Origin: JAWLFI01 sp964525165
Lineage (GTDB): Bacteria > Bacteroidota > Bacteroidia > Chitinophagales > Saprospiraceae
DNA length: 64,000 nt
Assembly: GCA_964525165.1 (NCBI GenBank)
Contig: CAZGGG010000005.1
Span: 19,886-83,885, forward strand
Direction: 5' to 3'
The notes below the pieces were generated by a model. It saw only the letters and a program-made list of their open reading frames with translations. It did not search any database and was not told where the DNA came from. Positions 16,700 to 25,799 of this stretch are shown here, one piece after another. How positions within the stretch are numbered: position 1 is the stretch's first letter; the number at the start of each line of letters is the position of its first letter. The position numbers were made by a program, and so were the translations under genes.

Positions 16700-17368
16700 T
16701 TATTCGATACCTAAAAGTTCTACTTCAAATATCAAAGTAGCGTAAGGCTTAATGGATTCGCCTGCGCCCCTTTCTCCATATGCTAGGTCATAAGGAATAA
16801 AGAGTTTCCATTTTGATCCTACAGGCATCATTTGTAAAGCTTCTTGCCATCCTTGAATCACTCCATTTACAGGAAAAGAGATAGACTTACCACGATCAAC
16901 AGAACTATCGAAAACAGTTCCATCTAATAAGGTTCCATGATAGTGTACCTCTACTTTATCTGTTGCAGAGGGTGTAGGGCCATTACCTTCCTCAATGATC
17001 ATATATTGCAATCCGGATTCAGTGACTTGAACGCCATCTTTTTCTTTATTAGCCGCTAAGAAAGCCTCTCCTTCTTTCTTGATCGGTTCAAACTTGGCAT
17101 CTTGTTTTTGTCGCAAATAGTTGGTTACTATAGCATTTGCAGCCTGGAGATCTTTTTGGCTTGGCTCTTCATTTAGCGCCTGTGCCATAGCCGAAGCGAA
17201 GACCTCAGCATTTAACTCTTTAAAACCTTGAGATTTCAAATTTGATCCCATTATCAATCCTAAACTCTGAGATACACTATCCATTGATGTCATTTTGTTT
17301 TGCGCATGTTGTGTTATTACAAATGCGATTATAAATATTGTGCTTAAGGCACCTTTCATCCAATTCAT
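16700..17368 (-). CDS. Exported FKBP-type peptidyl-prolyl cis-trans isomerase
   Basis: Periplasmic prolyl isomerase of 222 residues. An N-terminal signal sequence (MNWMKGALSTIFIIAFVITQ) leads to a helical FkpA/Mip-like dimerisation domain (about residues 25-100, with SVSQSLGLIMGSNLK). A C-terminal FKBP domain follows from about residue 115, including VEVHYHGTLLDGTVFDSS, VIQGWQEALQMMPVG and the YG-rich tail. It probably assists folding of exported proteins. It lies 4 nt downstream of the M20 peptidase and 7 nt before trmD. Confidence 0.93.
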   Translation of the reverse strand: MNWMKGALSTIFIIAFVITQHAQNKMTSMDSVSQSLGLIMGSNLKSQGFKELNAEVFASAMAQALNEEPSQKDLQAANAIVTNYLRQKQDAKFEPIKKEGEAFLAANKEKDGVQVTESGLQYMIIEEGNGPTPSATDKVEVHYHGTLLDGTVFDSSVDRGKSISFPVNGVIQGWQEALQMMPVGSKWKLFIPYDLAYGERGAGESIKPYATLIFEVELLGIE

Positions 17369-17372
17369 TCTA

Positions 17373-18761
17373 TTACGCTTTTAAGTTCTTGTATTCGTGA
17401 TAAAAGTGAGGTATGGTTTCTATTCCTTTGAAGTAGTTGAATAAACCGTAGTGCTCATTGGGTGAATGCAACGCATCCGAATCCAGCCCAAATCCCATAA
17501 GGATCGTCTTCAATCCAAGCACTTCTTCAAACAATGCGACAATGGGAATACTACCGCCCCCTCTTTCCGGGATAGGTTCTTTACCAAAAGTATTTTGCAT
17601 TGCCTGACTAGCAGCCTGATATTCGATAGAGTCTGTAGGTAATAACACAGGCTCACCTCCATGATGGGGTTCTACTTCGACCGATACGCAATCAGGAGCG
17701 ATAGATTTAAAATGATCTTCAAATAGTTGCGTGATTTTATCGCTGCTTTGGTTGGGGACTAATCTCATGCTGATTTTCGCATAAGCTTCAGAAGGCAAAA
17801 CGGTCTTTGCTCCCTCTCCAATATATCCACCCCAAATACCGTTGACATCTAAGGTGGGTCTTATAGAGGTATGCTCAATCGGAGAGAATCCTTTTTCGCC
17901 TCTTAAAGCCTCAACACCTAAATCTTCCTTGTAAGCCTCTTCATCAAAAGGTATTTCCGCTATAGCTTTTCGCTCTTTCTCTGATAATTCCTGGACATCA
18001 TCATAAAAACCAGGAATGGTTATATGGTGATTTTCATCCATCAATGAAGATATCATTTCTGTAAGCACATTGATGGGATTGGCAACCGCACCTCCATATA
18101 CTCCTGAATGCAGGTCTTTATTCGGTCCTGTTACCTTTACCTGAACGTAGCTCAAGCCTCTTAGACCTATAGAAATGGAAGGCACGTCATTAGCTATGAT
18201 TGCCGTGTCAGACACTAGCACTACATCCGCTTTAAGCTTATCTTTATGGTCTCTCAAAAAGGGTTCTAAATTATCTGACCCCACTTCTTCTTCCCCTTCG
18301 ATCATGAATTTCACATTACACGCTAAGGAATCTGTAGCATTCATGGCTTCGAACGCTTTGATATGCATATACACCTGACCTTTATCATCACATGCTCCTC
18401 TGGCAAATATAGCTCCATCAGGATGTACTTTGGTTTTCTTGATAACCGGTTCAAAGGGAGGTGAATTCCATAAATTAAGTGGATCTGGAGGTTGAACATC
18501 ATAATGTCCATATACCAAAACCGTGGGCAAATCCGGATGAACTATTTTTTCTCCATAAACGATGGGATGTCCTTTGGTGCTTACGATTTCTGCCATATCT
18601 GCCCCTGCACTCAATAATTTTTCTTTGACAAATTCAGCTGCTTGAGCGACTTGTTCTTTGTATGCAGAGTCTGCACTTATACTAGGTATCTTGAGAAATT
18701 GGATCAGTTCTTCCAAAAACCGATCCTTGTGTTCTTCAATGTAAGACATTACTTGTTCCAT
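17373..18761 (-). CDS. M20 family dipeptidase
   Basis: Zinc-dependent dipeptidase/carboxypeptidase of the M20 family (CNDP-like), 462 residues. Metal-site segments are YGHYDVQPPDP (about residues 83-93), GACDDKGQV (about 117-125), EGEEEVGS (about 150-157) and the C-terminal HSPNEHYGL near 433-441. A dimerisation insert is present in the middle. No signal peptide is visible, so it is probably cytosolic. It precedes the FKBP gene by 4 nt and follows cdaA by 64 nt, possibly in one transcript. Confidence 0.92.
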   Translation of the reverse strand: MEQVMSYIEEHKDRFLEELIQFLKIPSISADSAYKEQVAQAAEFVKEKLLSAGADMAEIVSTKGHPIVYGEKIVHPDLPTVLVYGHYDVQPPDPLNLWNSPPFEPVIKKTKVHPDGAIFARGACDDKGQVYMHIKAFEAMNATDSLACNVKFMIEGEEEVGSDNLEPFLRDHKDKLKADVVLVSDTAIIANDVPSISIGLRGLSYVQVKVTGPNKDLHSGVYGGAVANPINVLTEMISSLMDENHHITIPGFYDDVQELSEKERKAIAEIPFDEEAYKEDLGVEALRGEKGFSPIEHTSIRPTLDVNGIWGGYIGEGAKTVLPSEAYAKISMRLVPNQSSDKITQLFEDHFKSIAPDCVSVEVEPHHGGEPVLLPTDSIEYQAASQAMQNTFGKEPIPERGGGSIPIVALFEEVLGLKTILMGFGLDSDALHSPNEHYGLFNYFKGIETIPHFYHEYKNLKA

Positions 18762-18825
18762 ATCTAAAATTGAGTTTGTGCGAATATATAAAACACTGCT
18801 TGTATTACGGCAGATGACGATTGGA

Positions 18826-19626
18826 TCATTTATAGTGACGATTCAACAACTCATACAACTCTTCTTCTGTAAGGTTTCTGACCAACCTTCCTTCCTTTGC
18901 ATAAGAAATTTGTCCGGTCTCTTCAGATACTATCAAAGCAATGCTTGAGGTTCCTTCCGTCACACCTACTCCTGCCCTATGCCTTAAACCAACGCTTTTA
19001 GGAAGTGATTGATTTTCAGAAACAGGTAAAATTGCCGATGCAATTTGAATAAATCCTGCATTGATCACCACAGCCCCATCATGCAAGGGACTTTCTTTTT
19101 GAAAAATACTTTCTAACAGAGGTTGAGAAATACGGGCCCTTAACTCAGTACCTGAACCCGAAAGGGAGTTCAAATGAAAATCATTGGTGAGCACAATCAA
19201 AGCACCGATTTTAAACCTCGCCATTTTGACCAAAGCAGATTTGATAGCATTAATAGATCTCTGTTTTTCCTCTTCCGGCTCTACTGACGATTTAATCAAG
19301 GATCCAAAAAGTTTTCCCCTCCTCCTTAGGGTCGTGTTACCCAACACTAGTAAGAAACGACGGACTTCGGGTTGAAAAATGATGATTAATACAATGACAC
19401 CTACACTTACAAACTGACCCAATAATTTACTGAGTAAATCCATTTCTAGTGTTTGCACCAACCACCAAATGGCGTACAAAAGCAGTACCCCTATAAAAAT
19501 GTTGATAGCAAGACTTCCCCTCAACAACTTATAAACACTGTAAATAAGATAGCCGGTAATCAGGATATCCAACACATCCCAAAAGTCGATGCTAAAAAAA
19601 CCTATCTCAATTAAAAAAGGACCCAC
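18826..19626 (-). CDS. cdaA: Diadenylate cyclase
   Basis: Makes cyclic di-AMP from two ATP. The 266-residue protein has three N-terminal membrane helices (about residues 10-75), a short coiled connector and a DisA_N catalytic domain. Its signature motifs are HDGAVVI (about residues 181-187) and RHRAGVGVTEGTSS (about 214-227). This matches the membrane-bound CdaA/DacA class, and length and order of domains are normal. No c-di-AMP phosphodiesterase is present in the window. It is divergent from the secreted coiled-coil gene, with 155 nt between them and no strong promoter that I can place. Confidence 0.93.
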   Translation of the reverse strand: MGPFLIEIGFFSIDFWDVLDILITGYLIYSVYKLLRGSLAINIFIGVLLLYAIWWLVQTLEMDLLSKLLGQFVSVGVIVLIIIFQPEVRRFLLVLGNTTLRRRGKLFGSLIKSSVEPEEEKQRSINAIKSALVKMARFKIGALIVLTNDFHLNSLSGSGTELRARISQPLLESIFQKESPLHDGAVVINAGFIQIASAILPVSENQSLPKSVGLRHRAGVGVTEGTSSIALIVSEETGQISYAKEGRLVRNLTEEELYELLNRHYK

Positions 19627-19781
19627 AAATAGCGCAATTTGCCTAAAGATAAGGTATGATACAGAAATAGGAAGCGCAGAGCTGAGGAATCGGTTTTTGT
19701 AAGAAGTTGTATAAATGGAAGTATAGAATTTTAGGTTTTAGCTTTACGGAATTATATTGCACGAAATGAATACTGCTAGCA

Positions 19782-20843
19782 TTGAGATTTAGTTTCATCA
19801 TATCGTTCTGTTGTACATTCTTACCATCGGTTTTCAGCCAAAAAGTTGAAGTCAATGTTGAGGGAGAGCGCATCGTCAGGTTTGATGATGGATCATGGAG
19901 GTATTATGAACCTGCTGATAGTATTTATGAATTACAATTAAGCGGACCTAAAGCAAGCAGACCTAAACCTGTTGAAGGAGACAAGTTGGAAACGCAAAAG
20001 AAGAAGCTTGAAAAAGAGCTCCATGAGATTGAGCGTAAAATCTATTCCTTGCGAGAGAGAAGAAAAGAGATCAATCAACTTCTTATTGAGACGGATAATA
20101 CGCAACAAATTATAGAATTAAACACAGAACTTCAGACCGTAATAAGGTCTGAACGTCAAAATGAACAGCTTTACTTAGACCTCACGAATGAGTTAGAAAA
20201 TATTGAGAAGATTAGCTCAATCCGACCCGACCAAAGAACCAAAGTGACGGGAACAACCTCAAGTACGACCGTAAAAAATGGAGTAATCGAGTATAATGCG
20301 GAAAGAGAAGTACCGGTAATCTCTGATTATATCTTTATTCCTGCCTTAGAATGCAAGGTTAATAAAGAAAGAGATGAAATGAGCAAATTAGTGACTACTC
20401 AAGTGGCTTCTGAACTTATCTTTTCTTATACACCGGAAGGGGTAAGTTCCTATATTCAGGAAAGGGAATATTTGGAGGGCTATGTTCATCTCACGCACGT
20501 TCAAGGACGTTTTTTTCTGAGTTTAAGAGTCGAAATTGCCAACATGAAAGCTCAGCAGTCATATGGTTATTTAGCAAAAAATGGCCAGTTAATCGTACAA
20601 CTGTTAAATGGCGAAACTTATGCGCTACGAAACACAAGTAATTCAATTGGCACAGTTCTCCCCTCTGAGGAAATCACTAGATATGAAGCTGAATATGCTA
20701 TAGATCCCAGAGTGTTGAATGAACTTGAGAAAAACCCTCTAGATAAAATCAGGCTGGTTTGGTCAACCGGATATGAGGACTATGAAGTATTCGATGTCGA
20801 CCTGCTTTCCAGACAATTTAATTGCCTCAGTTCAAATCTATAA
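19782..20843 (+). CDS. Secreted coiled-coil protein of unknown function (TTG start)
   Basis: Unrecognised 353-residue protein. The start must be TTG at 19782: an in-frame stop lies at 19767, no ATG follows until deep in the gene, and TTG begins a good signal peptide of about 19 residues ending VFSQ. A short beta segment (VRFDDGSWRYYEP) is followed by a long coiled coil at about residues 65-145. A beta-rich C-terminal half has no nameable domain. It heads a tight plus-strand cluster and is 3 nt before miaE. It is probably periplasmic; its function is unknown. Confidence 0.7.
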   Translation: MRFSFIISFCCTFLPSVFSQKVEVNVEGERIVRFDDGSWRYYEPADSIYELQLSGPKASRPKPVEGDKLETQKKKLEKELHEIERKIYSLRERRKEINQLLIETDNTQQIIELNTELQTVIRSERQNEQLYLDLTNELENIEKISSIRPDQRTKVTGTTSSTTVKNGVIEYNAEREVPVISDYIFIPALECKVNKERDEMSKLVTTQVASELIFSYTPEGVSSYIQEREYLEGYVHLTHVQGRFFLSLRVEIANMKAQQSYGYLAKNGQLIVQLLNGETYALRNTSNSIGTVLPSEEITRYEAEYAIDPRVLNELEKNPLDKIRLVWSTGYEDYEVFDVDLLSRQFNCLSSNL

Positions 20844-20846
20844 TTT

Positions 20847-21428
20847 ATGCTCGGATTAAAACTCCCCACAGATCCAAGGTGGGTAAATCTTGCTGAAAAA
20901 AGTCTTGAAGAGATTTTGTCAGATCATGCCTATTGCGAACAAAAAGCTGCAACTTCATGTATCTCCCTAATCCAATCTTATCCAGAGAAAAAAGAAATGG
21001 TAGAGGCGCTCGCTCCCATCGTTTCTGAAGAATGGGGACACTTTCGATCAGTGTTGAAAAAATTAGACGAAAGAGGTCTCCAATTAGGCCGTCAGCGAAA
21101 AGATGAATATGTCAATGCACTTTTAAAATTTCAGAAAAAGGATGGCAGTCGAGATGATCGCTTAGTCGAAAAGCTACTAACCTGTGCTTTGATAGAAGCT
21201 AGATCATGCGAAAGATTCAGATTGCTCTCGACAGATATGCAAGATGAGGAATTTCAAGTCTTCTATCACAAATTCATGGTTGCTGAGGCAGGTCATTATC
21301 GATTATTTATTGATTTGGCAAAAAAATATGGTGATCCTGAAAAGGTAAAGAGTCGATGGCAAGAGTACTTAGATTATGAACGTGAAATACTCTCCCGGCT
21401 GGAAGTGAGAGGTGATCGAATGCACTAA
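20847..21428 (+). CDS. miaE: tRNA-(ms2io6A) hydroxylase MiaE
   Basis: Non-haem di-iron monooxygenase that hydroxylates the isopentenyl side chain of ms2i6A37 in tRNA. The 193-residue protein shows the ferritin-like ligands. They are Glu near residue 30 (DHAYCEQKAA), the ExxH of SEEWGHF (about 59-65), Glu in LIEARSCERF (about 115-124) and the second ExxH in AEAGHYRLF (about 146-154). Length fits the family. It is embedded between the secreted coiled-coil gene and the ATP-grasp pair, with 3- and 9-nt gaps, but has no obvious biochemical link to them. Confidence 0.9.
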   Translation: MLGLKLPTDPRWVNLAEKSLEEILSDHAYCEQKAATSCISLIQSYPEKKEMVEALAPIVSEEWGHFRSVLKKLDERGLQLGRQRKDEYVNALLKFQKKDGSRDDRLVEKLLTCALIEARSCERFRLLSTDMQDEEFQVFYHKFMVAEAGHYRLFIDLAKKYGDPEKVKSRWQEYLDYEREILSRLEVRGDRMH

Positions 21429-21437
21429 ACAAAGAAG

Positions 21438-22883
21438 ATGAATCCTAAAAAAATAGAAATATTTAAACCCGGAGACTTTGAACCCGATGATCATTGGTAT
21501 GACAAAGCCCTTAATTCTACCATTCACCCAATGGTGAATTTTTTCTTAAATCTGAGTAAAGACAGAATTATAAAAAGATATTGTCATTTGCACCCAAGAG
21601 TGCAATATGATGACTTGCATAACATTTTATCATATGAATGCAGTTACTTTAAATGGGCGGGCGCAGATCTGATTAATGTGACCAGTGCTGAAGGCAAAAG
21701 GCAAATGGTTGTGATTGAAAACAATTCCTGTCCTTCCGGGCAAAAATCCATGCCTCTTCAGGACGACCACAAAGAAATGGGCGGGTATGAATTACTTATT
21801 TCTCGCACCTTCATCCCCATGCTCAAAAAGCATAAACGTAAACTTCCGCCAGGAGGCCTTGCGGTGATCTACGACAAGAATCCAATGGAAGCCTCTGCTT
21901 ACGCAAAAGTCATCGCAGAACTTACTAACGAAAAGGTGTTTTTTGTCTCTTATTATCAAAATGAAACGGATCCATCTGTTCATTTTGATGAAGGCATTAT
22001 GAAAGTAAGAGATGAAAAAGGAGCTTGGCATCCAATCAGGGCATGCATGAGGTACTTAACTCAACGCCCCTGGAATAGACTTCCTTTGCACTCTAAAACA
22101 ATGATTTTCAACCCTGTTATTGCTTGTCTAGCAGGAGGTAGAAATAAAATGATTGCGGCGAAAGCCTATGACTATTTCAATGCGGAACTTTTGGGTGACA
22201 AGCTGAAAATTAATACCCCGGAAACCGTTTGGGATGTTCAAAAGGCCGAAATCCCTTTTATCATTAAGAGAATGGGAGGTCAGGGGGTTGTCAAGATTCC
22301 ATATAGCAATGCGGGGCAAGGAGTATTCACAATCGTATCAGAAGAAGAACTCAATGGCTTTATGGCGCAAGACTTTCAATATGAAAGATTCATAGTTCAA
22401 TCCTTAATCGGAAATTATAATTGGAGTTCAATCAGTAAGGCTGGTCGACTTTATCATGTGGGAATGATCCCTGACGCAAAGGGAAACACCTATGTTGCAG
22501 ATTTGCGAATGATGATATCATCCACGCCTTCCGGATTAAGACCGATTGGAATTTATGGGAGGAAGGCTGCTGCCCCACTCTTAGACACTCTTTCAGAGAG
22601 CTCAGATTCATGGGAAATGTTGGGTACAAACCTTTCTATCAAAAAAGGCGAAGATCAGTGGGGCTCTGACACCTCGCGACTAATGCTAATGGATAGAAGA
22701 GATTTTAACAAAATGGGGCTATCCCTAGATGACTTGATTGAAGCATTCATTCAAACGGTATTGTCATCGATAGCTATTGATAAAATGTGCCAAAACCTTT
22801 ATAACAAAAAAGGTAAGTTTAGAAAAAGGCTCTTCACTTCATTGAATGATGATGCCTCATTATTGGACGAAATCACTTTATGA
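21438..22883 (+). CDS. ATP-grasp-like amidoligase, possibly circularly permuted
   Basis: The 481-residue cytosolic protein belongs to no family I can name with certainty. ENNSCPSGQKSMP (about residues 94-106) resembles the ENxxxPSG motif of circularly permuted ATP-grasp enzymes. PFIIKRMGG followed by a glycine-rich loop (VKIPYSNAGQG, about 284-294) looks like the ATP-binding Lys and flexible loop. VQSLIGNYNWSS and VADLRMMIS further on fit later strands of the fold. Such enzymes join a carboxylate to an amine via an acyl phosphate. The stop overlaps the next gene's start as ATGA, and the next gene is a second ATP-grasp enzyme. Substrates are unknown. Confidence 0.7.
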   Translation: MNPKKIEIFKPGDFEPDDHWYDKALNSTIHPMVNFFLNLSKDRIIKRYCHLHPRVQYDDLHNILSYECSYFKWAGADLINVTSAEGKRQMVVIENNSCPSGQKSMPLQDDHKEMGGYELLISRTFIPMLKKHKRKLPPGGLAVIYDKNPMEASAYAKVIAELTNEKVFFVSYYQNETDPSVHFDEGIMKVRDEKGAWHPIRACMRYLTQRPWNRLPLHSKTMIFNPVIACLAGGRNKMIAAKAYDYFNAELLGDKLKINTPETVWDVQKAEIPFIIKRMGGQGVVKIPYSNAGQGVFTIVSEEELNGFMAQDFQYERFIVQSLIGNYNWSSISKAGRLYHVGMIPDAKGNTYVADLRMMISSTPSGLRPIGIYGRKAAAPLLDTLSESSDSWEMLGTNLSIKKGEDQWGSDTSRLMLMDRRDFNKMGLSLDDLIEAFIQTVLSSIAIDKMCQNLYNKKGKFRKRLFTSLNDDASLLDEITL

Positions 22884-23893
22884 GCCATTCACCAAAAAGA
22901 CTTTTAATACTTACTGACCACTCGAAGCACTCAGCGAATAATAGCTTCTACGCACTATCCTCCGCCTTTTCTGCTTTACCCACTTGGGACAAAGTACATG
23001 TTTGCAGCAGAGGCAATAAAGTGAATCAGAATTTTTTTAGTGGCCGGGAAACACGTTTGTGGGTAACACCTCACGAAGCTGGTTATGAATTCGGTGATAT
23101 GCAGGGCCACTGGAGAGAACATCTTATCTCATCCAACTTAGACGAGTATGACGCCATTTTACTAAGATTACCAAGGCCCATTCAATACGACCTGTTCCAG
23201 TTATTAGAGGCCCACTATGCTCCCTTTCAAATTGTAAATAACCCCTCAGGAATAAGACTTACAGGTAATAAAAAATTCTTGTTGAACTTTCCGGATATCT
23301 CTCCACCTATGAAATGGGTCATGTCCCCGGAAGAGGCAAAAGAATTTAGCCAGCGTCATGAAATAGTTTTAAAACCAGGAGAAGAATATGGGGGTAAAGG
23401 AATTCTTCGACTATATCAAAACACTCTTTGGAACGGTGATGAAAAAATAGACATCCGATATCTAAACGATTTGTTTTTGCCGGAAGGGATGTTGGCCATG
23501 AAATTCCTGAAAAATATCCATAGAGGTGATAAAAGAACCATAGTGGTGAATGGAAAAATTATAGGTAGTACAATTCGATTTCCTTCGCAAAATTCATGGT
23601 TATGCAATGTGGCGCAGGGTGGATCAGCAGAGATTTCAGAACCAGATGAAGATGATCAGAAAATAGTTGATACAATAGGACCTACCCTAAGGGAACATGG
23701 TATAATTTTGTACGGCTTTGACACCTTGGTAGATGATCATGGCCGGAGAGTTCTCAGTGAGATTAATAGTTTAAGCATTGGAGGTATAGCTCCATTGGAG
23801 AAGGCATCCGGAAAACAATTATCAAGGCAAATTGCCGAAAATATAACCGACTATTGGACCACTTTTTATGAGAAAACAAATTCAGGATCTTAA
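22880..23893 (+). CDS. GshB/RimK-like ATP-grasp ligase
   Basis: The 337-residue ATP-grasp protein is similar in plan to glutathione synthetase. The N-terminal pre-ATP-grasp domain reads LLILTDHSK..NSFYALSSAF. The ATP-binding Lys and glycine-rich loop are in VLKPGEEYGGKGILRL (about residues 163-178). The metal-binding end is GFDTLVDDHGRRVLSEINS (about 279-297). The last line is close to the GshB pattern GIDVIGxxLxEINVxSP, but the SP is replaced by LSIGGI. It is translationally coupled by ATGA to the first ATP-grasp gene and overlaps the deacylase gene by 26 nt. The likely role is ligation of an amino acid or peptide to a small acceptor; glutathione itself is not indicated, since no gamma-glutamylcysteine ligase is present. 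Confidence 0.82.
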   Translation: MSHSPKRLLILTDHSKHSANNSFYALSSAFSALPTWDKVHVCSRGNKVNQNFFSGRETRLWVTPHEAGYEFGDMQGHWREHLISSNLDEYDAILLRLPRPIQYDLFQLLEAHYAPFQIVNNPSGIRLTGNKKFLLNFPDISPPMKWVMSPEEAKEFSQRHEIVLKPGEEYGGKGILRLYQNTLWNGDEKIDIRYLNDLFLPEGMLAMKFLKNIHRGDKRTIVVNGKIIGSTIRFPSQNSWLCNVAQGGSAEISEPDEDDQKIVDTIGPTLREHGIILYGFDTLVDDHGRRVLSEINSLSIGGIAPLEKASGKQLSRQIAENITDYWTTFYEKTNSGS

Positions 23894-24836
23894 TATCATC
23901 CAAAAATTACCCATTGGCAAACATGAATGCTGGTGTGAAATTGTTGTCAACCCTTTGGCTCAACCTATTAATATTCCTGTTTTAATCATCAAAGGAGCAA
24001 ATCCCGGAGCAACGATAGGTTTGACTGCGGCGGTCCATGGAAATGAAATAAATGGGATTCCCGTTATTCAAAGGTTATTTCAGAATATAGAACCAAAAAG
24101 GGTTCAGGGTACCATTGTGGGGATACCTGTAGTCAATATTCCATCATTTGAAAGGAAAAAAAGAAGGTTTGTAGATGGGCGCGATTTGAATCACTTTTTC
24201 CCTGGCAAGAAAGATGGGAATATGAGTCAAGTATATGCTTTTCGTTTCTTCAACCGCATTGTGAAGTATCTTGATTACCTAATGGATTTGCATACTGCCA
24301 GTTTTGGAAGAATTAACAGCTATTATATAAGAGCAGATCTAATGGATCCGGTCACAAAAAAGATGGCTTTACTTCAAAATGCACAGATCATTGTACACAA
24401 TCCTGCAAATGATGGTACACTAAGAGGAGCCGCTTCTAATGCCGGCATACCTGCCATTACTTTGGAAGTGGGTAATCCTAATTTATTCCAAAAAGGAATG
24501 ATACGTTCTAGTTTAACCGGCGTATTCAATACGCTTCACGAGTTTGACATATACCCTTCAGAAATTGACTTACCTGAAACGCCCGCTGTTTTATGTAAGG
24601 ACTCCTATTGGTTATACACTAAGACCGGCGGTGTTCTCCAAGTATACCCGCAGCTTGCAGAAATGGTTGAAGAGGGACAAGAAATAGCCATCATGAAGGA
24701 TATTTTCGGAAATCGCATCGTTCAGTATACAGCACCAGAAGAAGGTGTGGTCATCGGTAAAAGTATCAGCCCTGTCAATCAAACAGGGGGCAGGATTCTA
24801 CACCTAGGTAAATTATGGTCAGATGAAGAAGAATGA
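23868..24836 (+). CDS. Succinylglutamate desuccinylase/aspartoacylase-family deacylase
   Basis: Zinc-dependent amidohydrolase of the M14-like AstE/AspA family, 322 residues. Zinc ligands are visible as the HxxE of VHGNEINGIP (about residues 57-66) and the His of LMDLHTAS (about 138-145). A C-terminal beta-barrel lobe (about 230-320) ends with EGVVIGKSISPVNQTGG, as in the family. AspA-like enzymes remove acyl groups from N-acyl amino acids. Next to two ATP-grasp ligases it may hydrolyse or trim their amide product. It overlaps the preceding gene by 26 nt and the thioesterase by 14 nt. Confidence 0.9.
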   Translation: MRKQIQDLNIIQKLPIGKHECWCEIVVNPLAQPINIPVLIIKGANPGATIGLTAAVHGNEINGIPVIQRLFQNIEPKRVQGTIVGIPVVNIPSFERKKRRFVDGRDLNHFFPGKKDGNMSQVYAFRFFNRIVKYLDYLMDLHTASFGRINSYYIRADLMDPVTKKMALLQNAQIIVHNPANDGTLRGAASNAGIPAITLEVGNPNLFQKGMIRSSLTGVFNTLHEFDIYPSEIDLPETPAVLCKDSYWLYTKTGGVLQVYPQLAEMVEEGQEIAIMKDIFGNRIVQYTAPEEGVVIGKSISPVNQTGGRILHLGKLWSDEEE

Positions 24837-25194
24837 AGAAACCCGACTTGTCAAAGCGGTATTTCCAAACACGACAAATCACTATGACACTCTTTTCGGT
24901 GGCACCGCTTTACAACTCATGGACGAGATTGCATTCATTTGTGCGACCCGATATTGTCATAAAAGAGTTGTAACCATAAAGTCTGACAAGGTCGATTTTA
25001 AACACCCCATTCCCGCAGGAACCATCATAGAGCTCATTGCCAAGGTCAAGTCTGTTGGCAAAACCTCCCTCGTGGTACACGTAGACATCTTTCTCGAAGA
25101 AATGTATCAAGAATCAAGGACCAAAGTAATTGAAGGAGAATTTACTTTTGTTGCCATTGATGAAAATAGAAACCCTATCAAAGTGCTCGATTAA
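24823..25194 (+). CDS. Acyl-CoA thioesterase, hotdog fold (YciA/BACH type)
   Basis: The 123-residue single hotdog domain has the family core HYDTLFGGTALQLMDEIAF (about residues 18-36), with the Asp that activates water. It also has VTIKSDKVDFKHPIPAGT (about 50-67), typical of YciA and brain acyl-CoA hydrolase. It hydrolyses acyl-CoA to free acid and CoA; chain length is not predictable. It overlaps the deacylase gene by 14 nt, so it is co-translated, but whether it belongs to the same pathway is unknown. Its TAA stop shares a TTAA tetranucleotide with the stop of the convergent Sua5-type gene. Confidence 0.9.
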   Translation: MKKNEETRLVKAVFPNTTNHYDTLFGGTALQLMDEIAFICATRYCHKRVVTIKSDKVDFKHPIPAGTIIELIAKVKSVGKTSLVVHVDIFLEEMYQESRTKVIEGEFTFVAIDENRNPIKVLD

Positions 25195-25799
25195 CGAAGA
25201 ACTTGAACTCCTTCTCGAATCAACACCATTTCATCACCTGTGCAATCTACTACTGCAGTAGGCTCTACATTTCCGATTCCTCCATCAATGACGGCATCTA
25301 CCTGATTCCCCCATTGCTCTTCAATTAGGGAAGGATCAGTATAGTATTCCACTACGTCCTCATCATTTTTCAAAGAAGTACTAAGAATAGGGCGACCAAG
25401 CCGCTTAACCATTTCCAACACAATATTATTATTTGGAATACGCACACCTACCGTCCTTTTCTTGTTCTTGAATAATTTGGGTACTGCATTATTTGACCTT
25501 AAGATAAAAGTATAAGGACCGGGTAAATTACGCTTTAAAACTCTGAAAGTCTCAGTACTAAATTGTGCAGTATATTCTGAAATCTGAGAAATATCATGAC
25601 AAATAAAGGTGAGATTTGCTTTTACAGGATCTAATCCTCTTAATTTACAGATTTTATCAACGGCCGATTGGTTGGCAAAGTCGCAACCTAATGCATATAC
25701 AGAGTCAGTCGGGTAGGCAATCACGCCTCCTGCTTCCAGTATTTCAATCACTTGGTCTAGTTTTCTGCCTTGCGGATTTTCAGGGTGTATACTTATCAT
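25191..25799 (-). CDS. L-threonylcarbamoyladenylate synthase (Sua5/YciO/YrdC family)
   Basis: A YrdC-domain protein of 202 residues. In this family, threonine, bicarbonate and ATP give threonylcarbamoyl-AMP for t6A37 of tRNA. The N-terminus GGVIAYPTDSVYALGCDF (about residues 29-46) is the hallmark, followed by KICKLRGLDPVKANLTFIC and the PGPYTFIL and GVRIP blocks. The KRxR-type details and lack of a C-terminal Sua5 domain suggest a TsaC/YciO-size member. YciO-like paralogues may have other roles, so the function call is less certain than the family. It overlaps mqnA by 4 nt. Confidence 0.85.
   Translation of the reverse strand: MISIHPENPQGRKLDQVIEILEAGGVIAYPTDSVYALGCDFANQSAVDKICKLRGLDPVKANLTFICHDISQISEYTAQFSTETFRVLKRNLPGPYTFILRSNNAVPKLFKNKKRTVGVRIPNNNIVLEMVKRLGRPILSTSLKNDEDVVEYYTDPSLIEEQWGNQVDAVIDGGIGNVEPTAVVDCTGDEMVLIREGVQVLR

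Noticed and set aside
19643..19873. Minus-strand 76-codon ORF overlapping the cdaA/secreted-protein gap
   Set aside because: It overlaps the signal peptide region of the 19782 gene, has no family features and lies in an AT-rich divergent promoter region.
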